Assembly (NCBI GenBank): GCA_031255275.1
Contig: JAIRSV010000007.1
Location: forward strand, 1 to 5,528
Direction of reading: 5' to 3'
DNA: 5,528 nucleotides
Source: Proteiniphilum sp.
GTDB taxonomy: Bacteria > Bacteroidota > Bacteroidia > Bacteroidales > Dysgonomonadaceae
The translations under genes and the position numbers were made by a program. Below are positions 1 to 5,528 of the stretch, piece by piece. The notes below the pieces were generated by a model that did no database searches, was not told where the DNA came from, and saw only the letters and a program-made list of their open reading frames with translations. Numbering within the stretch: the first letter of the stretch is position 1; each line of letters opens with the position of its first letter.

Positions 1-2500
1 CGTTCTCCGCCATCGAGTTGCCTCCCTGCTTCCATGTCACCGTCCCGGTGTATTCGGCTGTCGTGAAGGTTTTCACCGGTTTCGTGGCGTCCAGCGGCTG
101 GGGTACCCGGTAGGTGAGGTTGAGGTCTGTTACCTGCTTGTCCTTAACGGTTGCCGGGAAGGTGATTTCAACCTCACAGGTCTTTCCGTCTACGACTTCC
201 GGGGACGACACCGTAGTCGCTCCATTGTGGATAAAGGTGATTCCGCCGGGAAAGGCATAGCCCGGTTTGGCCGTCAGCGTGACGGTGGCCTTGTATGCCG
301 TACCGATTGTAAAGCCACCCGACGACAGCTCCGGATCCCACGTCACGGCTCCGGTGTACTCGACCGCCGTGAAGGTTGTCACCGGTATATTGCCTCCCTG
401 CGGCTGGGGGATCCGGGAGGTCAGGTGGAAGTCGGTTACTTTCTCGACATGGCCCGTCGGCGGGAATGTGAGGGTGAAGGAGAGTTTCTCCAACTTTGCG
501 TTCGGTTTGTAGTCTTGGGGAAACGTCACGTCGGAAGCATTGTTATGGATAAGGGAGGCTTCCGTAACTCCGGTAAAGATATAGCCCTGTTTGGCCGTCA
601 GCGTCACCTCGGCGGCATACTTCGTGCCTGCCTGAAACTTAGTGTTTCCGGAGCCCCAGTCTATCTTCCCCGTGTACCCGGTAGCGTCGAAGTCTGTTAT
701 CGGTGTATCGTCCGTCCGCGGCGCGGGTATCAGATAGGTCAAATCGCCGATGATGCTTACCGTCCTTTCGCCGGGTATCGGGTCAAAATCGATGTATCCC
801 TTCAGGTTCCCGCTTTCCATAGGGGTGAGGTTTTTACCTTTATAGGAGACCTTGACGTCGTCGGGGAAGTAATAGCCCGTTGCGGGAGTCAGCGTCACGT
901 TGGCCCTGTACTTCGTACCCGGCTGGAAAAGCCCTTCCGTCATGGACTGGTTGTCGACAGTCCAGGTTACGAAACCGCTGAAGCTGCCTTCGGCGAAACT
1001 TATTACGGGTGTACCGCCTGTTGCCGGAGTGCTGATGTGGGGCGTGAGGTCTAATGTGCTGCTTGTCGCCGTACCCTGGCCGGTCTGCTTGAACAGGATG
1101 GTGACGACGATTCTTCTTCCGTCGGGATCGTCGGGAACTTTTTCGGCAGTGATCCCATATTGCTGCGCGCCGCTGTGGAAGAAGTCCATCCCCTCCACTC
1201 CGTCGAACGAAAAGCCTGTCCCGGGCGTCAGCGTGGCCACAGCTTTGTATATGGTGCCGAGCCTGAACTGGTCGTTATCATTCAGGACTACCTCGGTGCT
1301 GTTTATGTACATGCTCCACTTTATCTTATCTGATTCCGACGTATAATATTGCATTCCGGTGAGGCTTAGCGTCGGATGTGCGCTGTTGAGGGGAGCGGAG
1401 ATTTTGCCGGTCAGATCGAGGTCGTTTACCCGATATGACGACTGTGTTGTTTTGAAGGGGATCTCTCCTTTGGCGACCAGACGGGTTACCGGATTTCCGT
1501 CAATTCCGGTTTCGACGAGTGTTTCCAGGTCGAACTGCACTTGGTGTGAGAGGGCGCTGGAATTACCATGCTCGACGGTGATCGTGCCGCCTGCTGCGCC
1601 CGAAAATACATATCCGGCAAGGGTTCTCAGTTCTACCCTGGCCGCATACTCTGTATCGGCGATAAATTTTTCCGTCAGCGGCACCGGTACCGTGAAGTCT
1701 CCGTCTGCATCCTTTTTCATCCAGGTCACGATACCGGCAAAGCGGTAGTCGGCAAAGTTCGGCGTCGGGCCGACGCCCTCTACCGGGGGGGAGAAGCTGA
1801 GGGAAAGGTCAATCGGGCCAGTGATTCCCACGTATCTCGGTATGTAGATGGCTGTTTTGTCGTCCGCAAGGGTGATTTTTACGTAGTTGCTGTCTTTATC
1901 GAATTCTATTTTTCCGAAGAAGGAGTCGCCATTTTTGCCATCGCTGCCATCGCTGCCCCGTTCTCCCTCGGCCTTCTTGCCGGTCGATTTCCAGATATTA
2001 CCCCCGTCTGTCGATATAGTCCAGTAACCATCCTTGTCTATATCTATCTGCGGTGCGATGGCGTCTTTGCCCGGTTCGCCCGGTGTACCCGGTGTACCCG
2101 GTTCGCCTGCCACGAGGAATGGCTTTCCGTTATCGTCTTTCAGCAAATCTCCGTCGACGGTCCAGTAGTATTGGCCGTCCGATTCCTGTCTGATGCCGAC
2201 AGCGGGGGGATACGTCCCGGGCGAACCCTGCTCTCCGACATAGATGCGTAAGGGGGTTCTGCTGTCTGTAAAGGTGATTACGATGTATTCATCATCCTCT
2301 TTCACATCCCGGATGGCGCTTTTTTTCTGTAATATATCCACCAGCCGCTGCAGGTCTCCGATTTCTCTGTTAATTTGAGCCAGATACTCATTCCATACCT
2401 CTTTTATAATGCCGGGAACGGGAATATCTTCCAGTTCAATCAGGCACGATGATGCATACAGCATCATTACAAGCATAATCACAAATCTCAGATGTTTCAT
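1..2500 (-). CDS. Repeat-rich surface lipoprotein with PL29-lyase-type N-terminal domain (DUF4988), 3' end outside window
   Basis: An open frame runs from ATG at 2500-2498 to the left edge: 833 codons, no stop, so the C-terminus is missing. Residues 1-19 form a lipoprotein signal peptide: a short basic start (MKH-R), a hydrophobic core, then A-S-S-C with Cys19 as the likely lipidated residue. Residues 32-60 look helical. Residues about 60-224 match the N-terminal domain of PL29-type lyases as I know it: a strand ending in YWT-DG, a second GYWT-S-DGG-W strand, and a closing ITLADDKT-IYIP segment. Collagen-like Gly-X-Y stretches lie at 89-97 (three triplets), 132-146 (five) and 179-193 (five). 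From 229 onward come five full and one partial beta-rich repeats. No catalytic domain is visible; it could lie beyond the edge. The protein is probably outer-membrane anchored, as adhesin, glycan binder or polysaccharide lyase. A weak purine run (AAGAAG) precedes the start; later Met codons (9, 12, 13) would destroy the signal peptide. Confidence 0.9.
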   Translation of the reverse strand, partial: MKHLRFVIMLVMMLYASSCLIELEDIPVPGIIKEVWNEYLAQINREIGDLQRLVDILQKKSAIRDVKEDDEYIVITFTDSRTPLRIYVGEQGSPGTYPPAVGIRQESDGQYYWTVDGDLLKDDNGKPFLVAGEPGTPGTPGEPGKDAIAPQIDIDKDGYWTISTDGGNIWKSTGKKAEGERGSDGSDGKNGDSFFGKIEFDKDSNYVKITLADDKTAIYIPRYVGITGPIDLSLSFSPPVEGVGPTPNFADYRFAGIVTWMKKDADGDFTVPVPLTEKFIADTEYAARVELRTLAGYVFSGAAGGTITVEHGNSSALSHQVQFDLETLVETGIDGNPVTRLVAKGEIPFKTTQSSYRVNDLDLTGKISAPLNSAHPTLSLTGMQYYTSESDKIKWSMYINSTEVVLNDNDQFRLGTIYKAVATLTPGTGFSFDGVEGMDFFHSGAQQYGITAEKVPDDPDGRRIVVTILFKQTGQGTATSSTLDLTPHISTPATGGTPVISFAEGSFSGFVTWTVDNQSMTEGLFQPGTKYRANVTLTPATGYYFPDDVKVSYKGKNLTPMESGNLKGYIDFDPIPGERTVSIIGDLTYLIPAPRTDDTPITDFDATGYTGKIDWGSGNTKFQAGTKYAAEVTLTAKQGYIFTGVTEASLIHNNASDVTFPQDYKPNAKLEKLSFTLTFPPTGHVEKVTDFHLTSRIPQPQGGNIPVTTFTAVEYTGAVTWDPELSSGGFTIGTAYKATVTLTAKPGYAFPGGITFIHNGATTVSSPEVVDGKTCEVEITFPATVKDKQVTDLNLTYRVPQPLDATKPVKTFTTAEYTGTVTWKQGGNSMAEN
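2..1816 (-). repeat. Tandem array of about 100-130-residue beta-rich protein repeats (5 full, 1 partial)
   Basis: Read on the minus strand, the units are roughly: R1 1816-1433 (residues 229-356), R2 1432-1061 (357-480), R3 1060-755 (481-582), R4 754-437 (583-688), R5 436-131 (689-790) and R6 130-2 (791-833, cut by the edge). The core pattern is D-L-x-L-T, then P-x-P, T-P-V-x-x-F, x-Y-T-G-x-V-T-W, F-x-x-G-T-x-Y-x-A-x-V-T-L-T, G-Y-x-F-x-G, H-N-G-A and finally V-x-I-T-F. R5 and R6 share 20 of 33 residues at their start and 37 of 46 bases (341-386 against 35-80, offset 306). R4 and R5 share an exact 15-base stretch (590-604 and 266-280). The octamer GTCAGCGT recurs at 273, 597, 888 and 1227. R1 and R2 are longer and more diverged. 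Similar units are known, from memory, in secreted proteins of Bacteroidota and spirochaetes; I do not assign a Pfam name. Confidence 0.85.
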
Positions 2501-2520
2501 GACTTCTTATTATTTTAAAA

Positions 2521-2550
2521 TTACTGTTACTGTATTGTTAGTATTACTGT
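2521..2550. repeat. Three direct TTACTGT heptamers before the lipoprotein start
   Basis: TTACTGT occurs at 2521-2527, 2527-2533 and 2544-2550 (ACAGTAA on the coding strand), 20-50 bases upstream of the lipoprotein ATG in an AT-rich patch. The first and third copies extend to the nonamer ATTACTGTT at 2520-2528 and 2543-2551, 23 bases apart or about two helical turns. They could be a regulator site or a translation-control element in the leader, or simple low-complexity sequence. Confidence 0.4.
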
Positions 2551-2634
2551 TTATGTCGATCCGCATGAATTCGACGTGCCGGGAAAGCGTGTGTCCGTGC
2601 TGAAAGTAGCTTTCGGCTTCCGGTGACAAAAACA

Positions 2635-2682
2635 CGCGCGACACTGCCGAAAGGTTTTTTTCAAAAACTTTCGTGTTGCGCG
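2635..2682. other. Long imperfect hairpin in the lipoprotein leader, possible terminator or attenuator
   Basis: CGCGCGACA (2635-2643) pairs with TGTTGCGCG (2674-2682), with one G-T position. After a four-base bulge, CGAAAG (2648-2653) pairs with CTTTCG (2668-2673). TTTTT (2655-2659) can then pair with AAAAA (2663-2667) around a three-base loop. On the minus strand the stem is followed by TGTTTTTG, a short U-rich tract, which makes it terminator-like between gltS and the lipoprotein gene. Against this, the G-T position becomes an A-C mismatch in the minus-strand RNA, so the stem is stronger in plus-strand RNA, where no gene is seen. Confidence 0.4.
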
Positions 2683-2745
2683 AATTCTGTGTTGAATCTT
2701 CTTTTCCGTTAAAATCTGGCATAATGAATTGAAATAATTTTCTTT

Positions 2746-2773
2746 TCCGGAGGGCGCGTCGCCCTTATCCGGA
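2746..2773. other. Hairpin at the expected 5' end of the lipoprotein leader
   Basis: TCCGG (2746-2750) pairs with CCGGA (2769-2773), and AGGGC (2751-2755) pairs with GCCCT (2761-2765). The loop is GCGTC and there is a three-base bulge (2766-2768). Neither strand shows a U-tract after the stem (the minus strand continues AAAAGAAAA), so this is not a standard terminator. If the promoter at 2783-2790 is real, the hairpin sits at the very start of the transcript, where it could protect the 5' end. Confidence 0.4.
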
Positions 2774-2782
2774 TGACGTGAA

Positions 2783-2790
2783 CAAAGATA
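2783..2790 (-). promoter_or_regulatory. Candidate Bacteroides-type -7 promoter element
   Basis: The minus strand reads TATCTTTG here, an exact match to the Bacteroidota -7 consensus TAnnTTTG used by the primary sigma factor. The expected TTTG -33 element is not clear: at the usual 19-21 base spacing the sequence is poor, with only GTTT at a 17-base spacing. Transcription would begin near 2776 and give a leader of about 275 bases before the lipoprotein ATG at 2500. A weaker alternative lies nearer the gene, TACTTTCA (2608-2601) with TTTG (2630-2627) 18 bases upstream. Confidence 0.35.
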
Positions 2791-2971
2791 CGCGCTTATT
2801 TCGGGAAAAACTTTGTCGAAAAATTACTATTATTTGTCATTTTCCCCCGTTTGCTTCATTTGTTTTCCGTCCCGCTCAAGGCAATGTGATAATGGGGTAT
2901 GGGGTATATACTGGTCGGGGAACGCCGGAGCGGCAAGGGGCGGGAGCACCCCGAGCTGGTTTTCTCCACTT

Positions 2972-4291
2972 TCATCTGACGCGTTTCCTGAAGTGTCCGG
3001 CGAACAGTACTGCCAAACCGGCAGTCAGACAGATCAGTGAGAAATGGAGTCCGTATCCGTTACTGAAGGCGGCCGGAGCAAACGTTATCAGCGAAATTTC
3101 CACGGGCGCGATAAACAGGTACGCCAGCGCGTAACTGTCGAGGCAACGGCTTTGCATCCGGGGATCTACCACGCGAAGCAGTGCTATCCCCATCGCCATT
3201 GTGCCGGTGAACCATCCCCAGGTGAAAATGGCTTTCTCAAACCAGTATTCCTTCGTCAGCCTGCGGGCGACGGTCATCACGTAGAGGAGCGTGGCCAGAA
3301 GTCCGGAAATCAGAAGAATGGAGAGCGGTACGGCGTACGCGGCCACCACGGACAGCTTGATGGAGGCGATGCCGAAGGCGACCAGAAAGTCGGTGAAGGC
3401 GCCACTGACATGTCCCACCGTCCGGCGACAGACGTAACGACTTACCCCCGTCCGGTCGAATATCTTCCTGACAAGGAGCCCGGATACGAAGGCGCAGCTG
3501 AATACGGGTAACTCCAGGTCGGGCATGAAGTGCGTGACGGCCTTGCTGATGCCGTAGCCGCCCAGGGCTACGAACAGGATGATGATCAGATTGAACGTCA
3601 GCGAGTCGATGGAGATGGACGAACAGGAGGCCTTCCCCATACTCTCCCGTTTTTCCTCGGGCAGCAGACCCGTACGCAGTTCGCCGGGCAGATCCCTGTA
3701 ATTCACGAGAAACGAAGTATGCCCTTTCCCCGTCCCCCACTTCACGATGACGAGGCCCAGGACGATGGAGGCTACAATGCCGAATGTGGCGGCAGTCATG
3801 GCCAGCGTCAGAATCTCATCCGCGCCCAGTCTGCCGAAAGCCTCCCCCATAGCGGCGGCCGTGCCGTGTCCCCCGCAGAATCCGCCCGGCATCGTGATCC
3901 CGAATGCCGGACTGAGTGACCATATCCTGTTCAGCACAAGCAGGCCCAGCAGTCCGCCGAACGCCCACTGAAGAAGCATCCCGGCCTGAGAGTAAGCCCA
4001 CATGCTCCCGACGGATGACTTTTCGCCCCCGCCCGCCCGCGAGGTGAAGGGCAGCGCGCCGAAGACAAAGGCTATCAGAATGCCTGCATACGTGCCCGTC
4101 TGCGTGGAAAGCGGAATCAGGCCGAAGCCGTTCGGCCCCAGGGCCAGTCCCGCAAATCCGGCCAGCAGGCTGGGGGGGATGAACAGTTGTTGAATGAATT
4201 TTATTTTGACTCTCATCAGTTTGCCGGCCAGCAGCAGCGCGGAGATGATGCCCGTATCTACGAATAATGTCCAGGGAGAAAAGTCTGTCAT
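2972..4291 (-). CDS. gltS: Sodium:glutamate symporter, GltS/ESS family
   Basis: This complete 439-residue integral inner-membrane protein starts at ATG 4291-4289 and ends at TGA 2974-2972. The family imports glutamate with sodium ions. It is built of two related halves of inverted topology, each with a re-entrant loop. The N-terminal half carries the family loop CGGHGTAAAMG at 139-149, matching GGHGTGAA of E. coli GltS. The second loop region, near 357-377 (TWGWFTGT-AMG-ALLRVVDP), differs from the E. coli GFGLGATP version and looks like a long-form GltS subfamily. Hydrophobic segments lie near 8-24, 36-58, 64-82, 101-122, 160-183, 231-250, 260-275, 296-342, 386-406 and 414-431; the hydrophilic stretch 186-228 is the central cytoplasmic or periplasmic linker. 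Length slightly exceeds E. coli GltS (401). No Shine-Dalgarno or clear promoter is seen. The upstream terminator suggests transcription separate from susD. Substrate is inferred from the family. Confidence 0.93.
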   Translation of the reverse strand: MTDFSPWTLFVDTGIISALLLAGKLMRVKIKFIQQLFIPPSLLAGFAGLALGPNGFGLIPLSTQTGTYAGILIAFVFGALPFTSRAGGGEKSSVGSMWAYSQAGMLLQWAFGGLLGLLVLNRIWSLSPAFGITMPGGFCGGHGTAAAMGEAFGRLGADEILTLAMTAATFGIVASIVLGLVIVKWGTGKGHTSFLVNYRDLPGELRTGLLPEEKRESMGKASCSSISIDSLTFNLIIILFVALGGYGISKAVTHFMPDLELPVFSCAFVSGLLVRKIFDRTGVSRYVCRRTVGHVSGAFTDFLVAFGIASIKLSVVAAYAVPLSILLISGLLATLLYVMTVARRLTKEYWFEKAIFTWGWFTGTMAMGIALLRVVDPRMQSRCLDSYALAYLFIAPVEISLITFAPAAFSNGYGLHFSLICLTAGLAVLFAGHFRKRVR

Positions 4292-4317
4292 AACAGTCGG
4301 TTTTGCAGCGTTAACGG

Positions 4318-4343
4318 TCTCTTTTTTTGACGAAAAAAAGAGA
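4318..4343. repeat. Perfect 11-base inverted repeat overlapping the susD terminator
   Basis: TCTC plus seven T (4318-4328) pairs exactly with seven A plus GAGA (4333-4343) around the four-base loop GACG. On the minus strand its first arm is the 3' arm and U-tract of the susD terminator and its second arm lies between the terminator and gltS. The two hairpins therefore cannot form at once. Being symmetric, it may only mark the U-tract, or it may shield the 5' end of a read-through gltS message. Confidence 0.5.
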
Positions 4344-4374
4344 GAATGAAAGAAACTCCATTCACTCTCTCTTT
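4333..4374 (-). terminator. Rho-independent terminator after the SusD-family gene
   Basis: On the minus strand AAAGAGAGA-G-TGAA (4374-4361) pairs with TTCA-T-TCTCTCTTT (4350-4337) around a 10-base loop (4360-4351), and the U run extends over 4339-4333. The single non-Watson-Crick position is a G-U pair in minus-strand RNA but an A-C mismatch in plus-strand RNA, which fixes the orientation. The hairpin starts about 20 bases after the susD stop codon and 46 bases before the gltS start codon. The stem is A/G rich rather than GC rich, but long. Confidence 0.82.
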
Positions 4375-4394
4375 CTGATTTTATTAACCGGCTA

Positions 4395-5528
4395 TTACTG
4401 ATTTTGTTCGCAAAGCGGATTGATGTCTATTTCCGATTGAGGGATATACCATTGCCACCTTACGTCGCCGGCCGGTATCTCGCGAGGCTGGTCAGATGAG
4501 GGTACAGGGGTATATCTCCAAAAATTCGATGCATCGGAATCTTCGTTGGCCGGCCATGCGGAAAGGCCGGTATTAGGCCATTTTGTCTGATTATATCCCG
4601 GACGCGGCTCCGGGCCGCGGTACATCCGCTCGTTCAGGCGCTTCAGATCGAAGAAACGGAAGCCTTCCCCCCAAAGTTCCACCCGGCGCTGCGTCATCAC
4701 TTCGTCAATAAGCTCCGTTCCGGTTTTTGTGGATTTCACATACTGCGGGTCGCGGTGAAGCGCTAAGGGATAGAGGGCGTTTTGTGCATTGGCGTCCTGT
4801 CTTGCACGGGCATAGCCTTCGGCCATAATCAGCATCATTTCGGGCAGACGCATAAAGGGTATGTGCCTGTTACCCCTCGTGGCGGGATCCGAAACCAGAA
4901 ATTTGTTCGCCATAAAATTGGCATATTTCGAGTTAGCGTGAGGCGGAACAACCGGACGGGGTGTTACGGTAGTAACTCCGCCGCGAGGAAACCAGATACC
5001 CTTGCGCACATCCGTATCGGAGATTTTTCCGTACAGCAGACTGTTGATGGCGCGCGGACTGTTCTGGTTAAACGACACATCCTCGTTTGACATATAACCG
5101 TGAAAGTGCGTCAACTGCTGATACGGCGTCAAAGTAGCATTCGATCCCCACAGCCATTCTTTGTTTGAATTGTCACTAAACCGGTTGTCGGTGGTAGTAT
5201 ACGTATCGGCCTGCAATTCAGCTCCCGATTTCTCTACCACTAATTTTGCCGTTTCGGCCGCCTCCTGCCATCTACCCTGGGTAAGCAATATACGGGCTTT
5301 TAATCCGCGGGCTACATGCACATCAATGTGCGATTTATTCGGCCGTTTTTCCTGCGTGGCCTCCAAATGGGAGATTGCTTTGTTTATATCGTCGTTGATT
5401 TCTTTATAAACCTCTTCTACCGTGGCGCGTGCACGCGGTTCAAGGGAGTTGTCGCTGCGCAAAACAATGCCGTCCTGCGTGTTGTCTTCTCCCGCGCTGT
5501 ACCGTTTGGCGTACATCTGCACCATGGT
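4395..5528 (-). CDS. SusD/RagB-family nutrient-binding outer-membrane lipoprotein, 5' end outside window
   Basis: The frame is open to the right edge, giving 377 visible codons and a TAA stop at 4397-4395. SusD proteins usually have about 500-600 residues, so the signal peptide, lipobox and first TPR helices are missing. The Met codon at 5525 is internal, because the frame continues upstream as Thr. Counting from that Met, 66-98 is a TPR-like helix pair (HVARGLKARILLTQGRWQEAAETAKLVV). Residues 225-240 give the SusD C-terminal hallmark MRLPEMMLIMAEGYAR. Residues 271-296 give ELIDEVMTQRRVELWGEGFRFFDLKR, the family signature, and the protein ends with IPQSEIDINP near 361-370. In this family the lipoprotein caps a SusC TonB-dependent channel and captures glycans or, for RagB, peptides. 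The substrate cannot be told from this sequence. A SusC gene would be expected upstream, to the right of the window. The gene ends in a strong terminator. Confidence 0.95.
   Translation of the reverse strand, partial: TMVQMYAKRYSAGEDNTQDGIVLRSDNSLEPRARATVEEVYKEINDDINKAISHLEATQEKRPNKSHIDVHVARGLKARILLTQGRWQEAAETAKLVVEKSGAELQADTYTTTDNRFSDNSNKEWLWGSNATLTPYQQLTHFHGYMSNEDVSFNQNSPRAINSLLYGKISDTDVRKGIWFPRGGVTTVTPRPVVPPHANSKYANFMANKFLVSDPATRGNRHIPFMRLPEMMLIMAEGYARARQDANAQNALYPLALHRDPQYVKSTKTGTELIDEVMTQRRVELWGEGFRFFDLKRLNERMYRGPEPRPGYNQTKWPNTGLSAWPANEDSDASNFWRYTPVPSSDQPREIPAGDVRWQWYIPQSEIDINPLCEQNQ

Larger units (their letters stand above)
2501..2971. other. 471-base intergenic region with leader-like structure
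   Basis: No convincing gene lies here. Going leftward from the gltS stop it holds a GC-rich inverted repeat (TCGGGG 2915-2920 with CCCCGA 2949-2954, inner GCCG 2924-2927 with CGGC 2931-2934), a tandem ATGGGGT pair (2892-2905), an AT-rich stretch around 2811-2880, a candidate minus-strand promoter (2783-2790), two hairpins (2746-2773 and 2635-2682), and three TTACTGT heptamers just before the lipoprotein start. The GC-rich inverted repeat has no U-tract on either strand, so I do not call it a terminator. A 70-codon minus-strand frame (2722-2510) is judged spurious. Confidence 0.6.

Noticed and set aside
1..1816. CRISPR array or mobile-element repeats
   Set aside because: The periodic repeats are long, coding, in one frame and diverged, which fits protein-domain duplication; there are no short identical repeats with unique spacers and no transposase.
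227..2251. Several long plus-strand frames over this region
   Set aside because: They overlap a single unbroken minus-strand frame with a signal peptide, recognisable domain and periodic repeats. The plus-strand products have no recognisable domain and reflect the repeat structure of the opposite strand.
2601..2630. Second promoter candidate, TTTG with TACTTTCA at an 18-base spacing on the minus strand
   Set aside because: The -7 box departs from TAnnTTTG at its last two bases and the spacer is short. It is kept only as an alternative to the element at 2783-2790.
2510..2722. 70-codon minus-strand frame ending 10 bases before the lipoprotein start
   Set aside because: It runs through a hairpin and the low-complexity heptamer repeat, has no domain, no hydrophobic segment and no ribosome-binding signal. 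A short leader peptide is not excluded.
2915..2954. GC-rich inverted repeat downstream of gltS as a terminator
   Set aside because: The stem is broken, the enclosed loop is long, and no U-tract follows on the minus strand.
3044..4193. Plus-strand and alternative minus-strand frames inside gltS
   Set aside because: The minus-strand GltS frame has family motifs and membrane segments along its whole length; the others are compositional shadows.
5523..5525. ATG as the start of the SusD-family gene
   Set aside because: The frame continues upstream to the edge, and the protein from here lacks the signal peptide, lipobox and first third of the family fold.

Overview
The window reads as a piece of a Bacteroidota chromosome, most likely from the order Bacteroidales. 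The evidence is a SusD/RagB-family protein, a lipoprotein with the N-terminal domain known from PL29 lyases (DUF4988), weak or absent Shine-Dalgarno sequences, and one good match to the Bacteroides -7 promoter element TAnnTTTG. GC content looks close to 50 percent, higher than in typical Bacteroides, but the genus cannot be fixed from this sequence.

All three supported genes lie on the minus strand, so the window is transcribed from right to left. From 5528 to 4395 is the C-terminal 377 codons of a SusD-like outer-membrane nutrient-binding lipoprotein; its N-terminus, and presumably the usual SusC partner, lie off the right edge. A strong Rho-independent terminator (4333-4374) closes that unit. 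From 4291 to 2972 is a complete sodium:glutamate symporter of the GltS (ESS) family. A 471-base intergenic stretch (2501-2971) follows, with a candidate promoter on the minus strand and several hairpins and short direct repeats. From 2500 to the left edge runs one uninterrupted frame of 833 codons with no stop. It encodes the N-terminal part of a large secreted lipoprotein: a lipoprotein signal peptide, a short helix, a PL29-lyase-type N-terminal domain with three collagen-like Gly-X-Y stretches, then five complete and one partial copies of a beta-rich repeat of about 100-130 residues.

The SusD protein would bind a polymer or oligomer at the cell surface and hand it to a SusC channel. GltS would import glutamate across the inner membrane. 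The repeat lipoprotein is probably anchored in the outer membrane and acts as a surface adhesin or binding protein. The terminator after susD and the long leader before the lipoprotein gene suggest three separate transcription units rather than one operon, so a shared function is only a possibility.

The most interesting points are the repeat lipoprotein, whose distal repeats are still similar at DNA level, and its long structured leader. No RNA gene, CRISPR array, insertion sequence or integrase was seen. Nothing here clearly amounts to an undescribed system.
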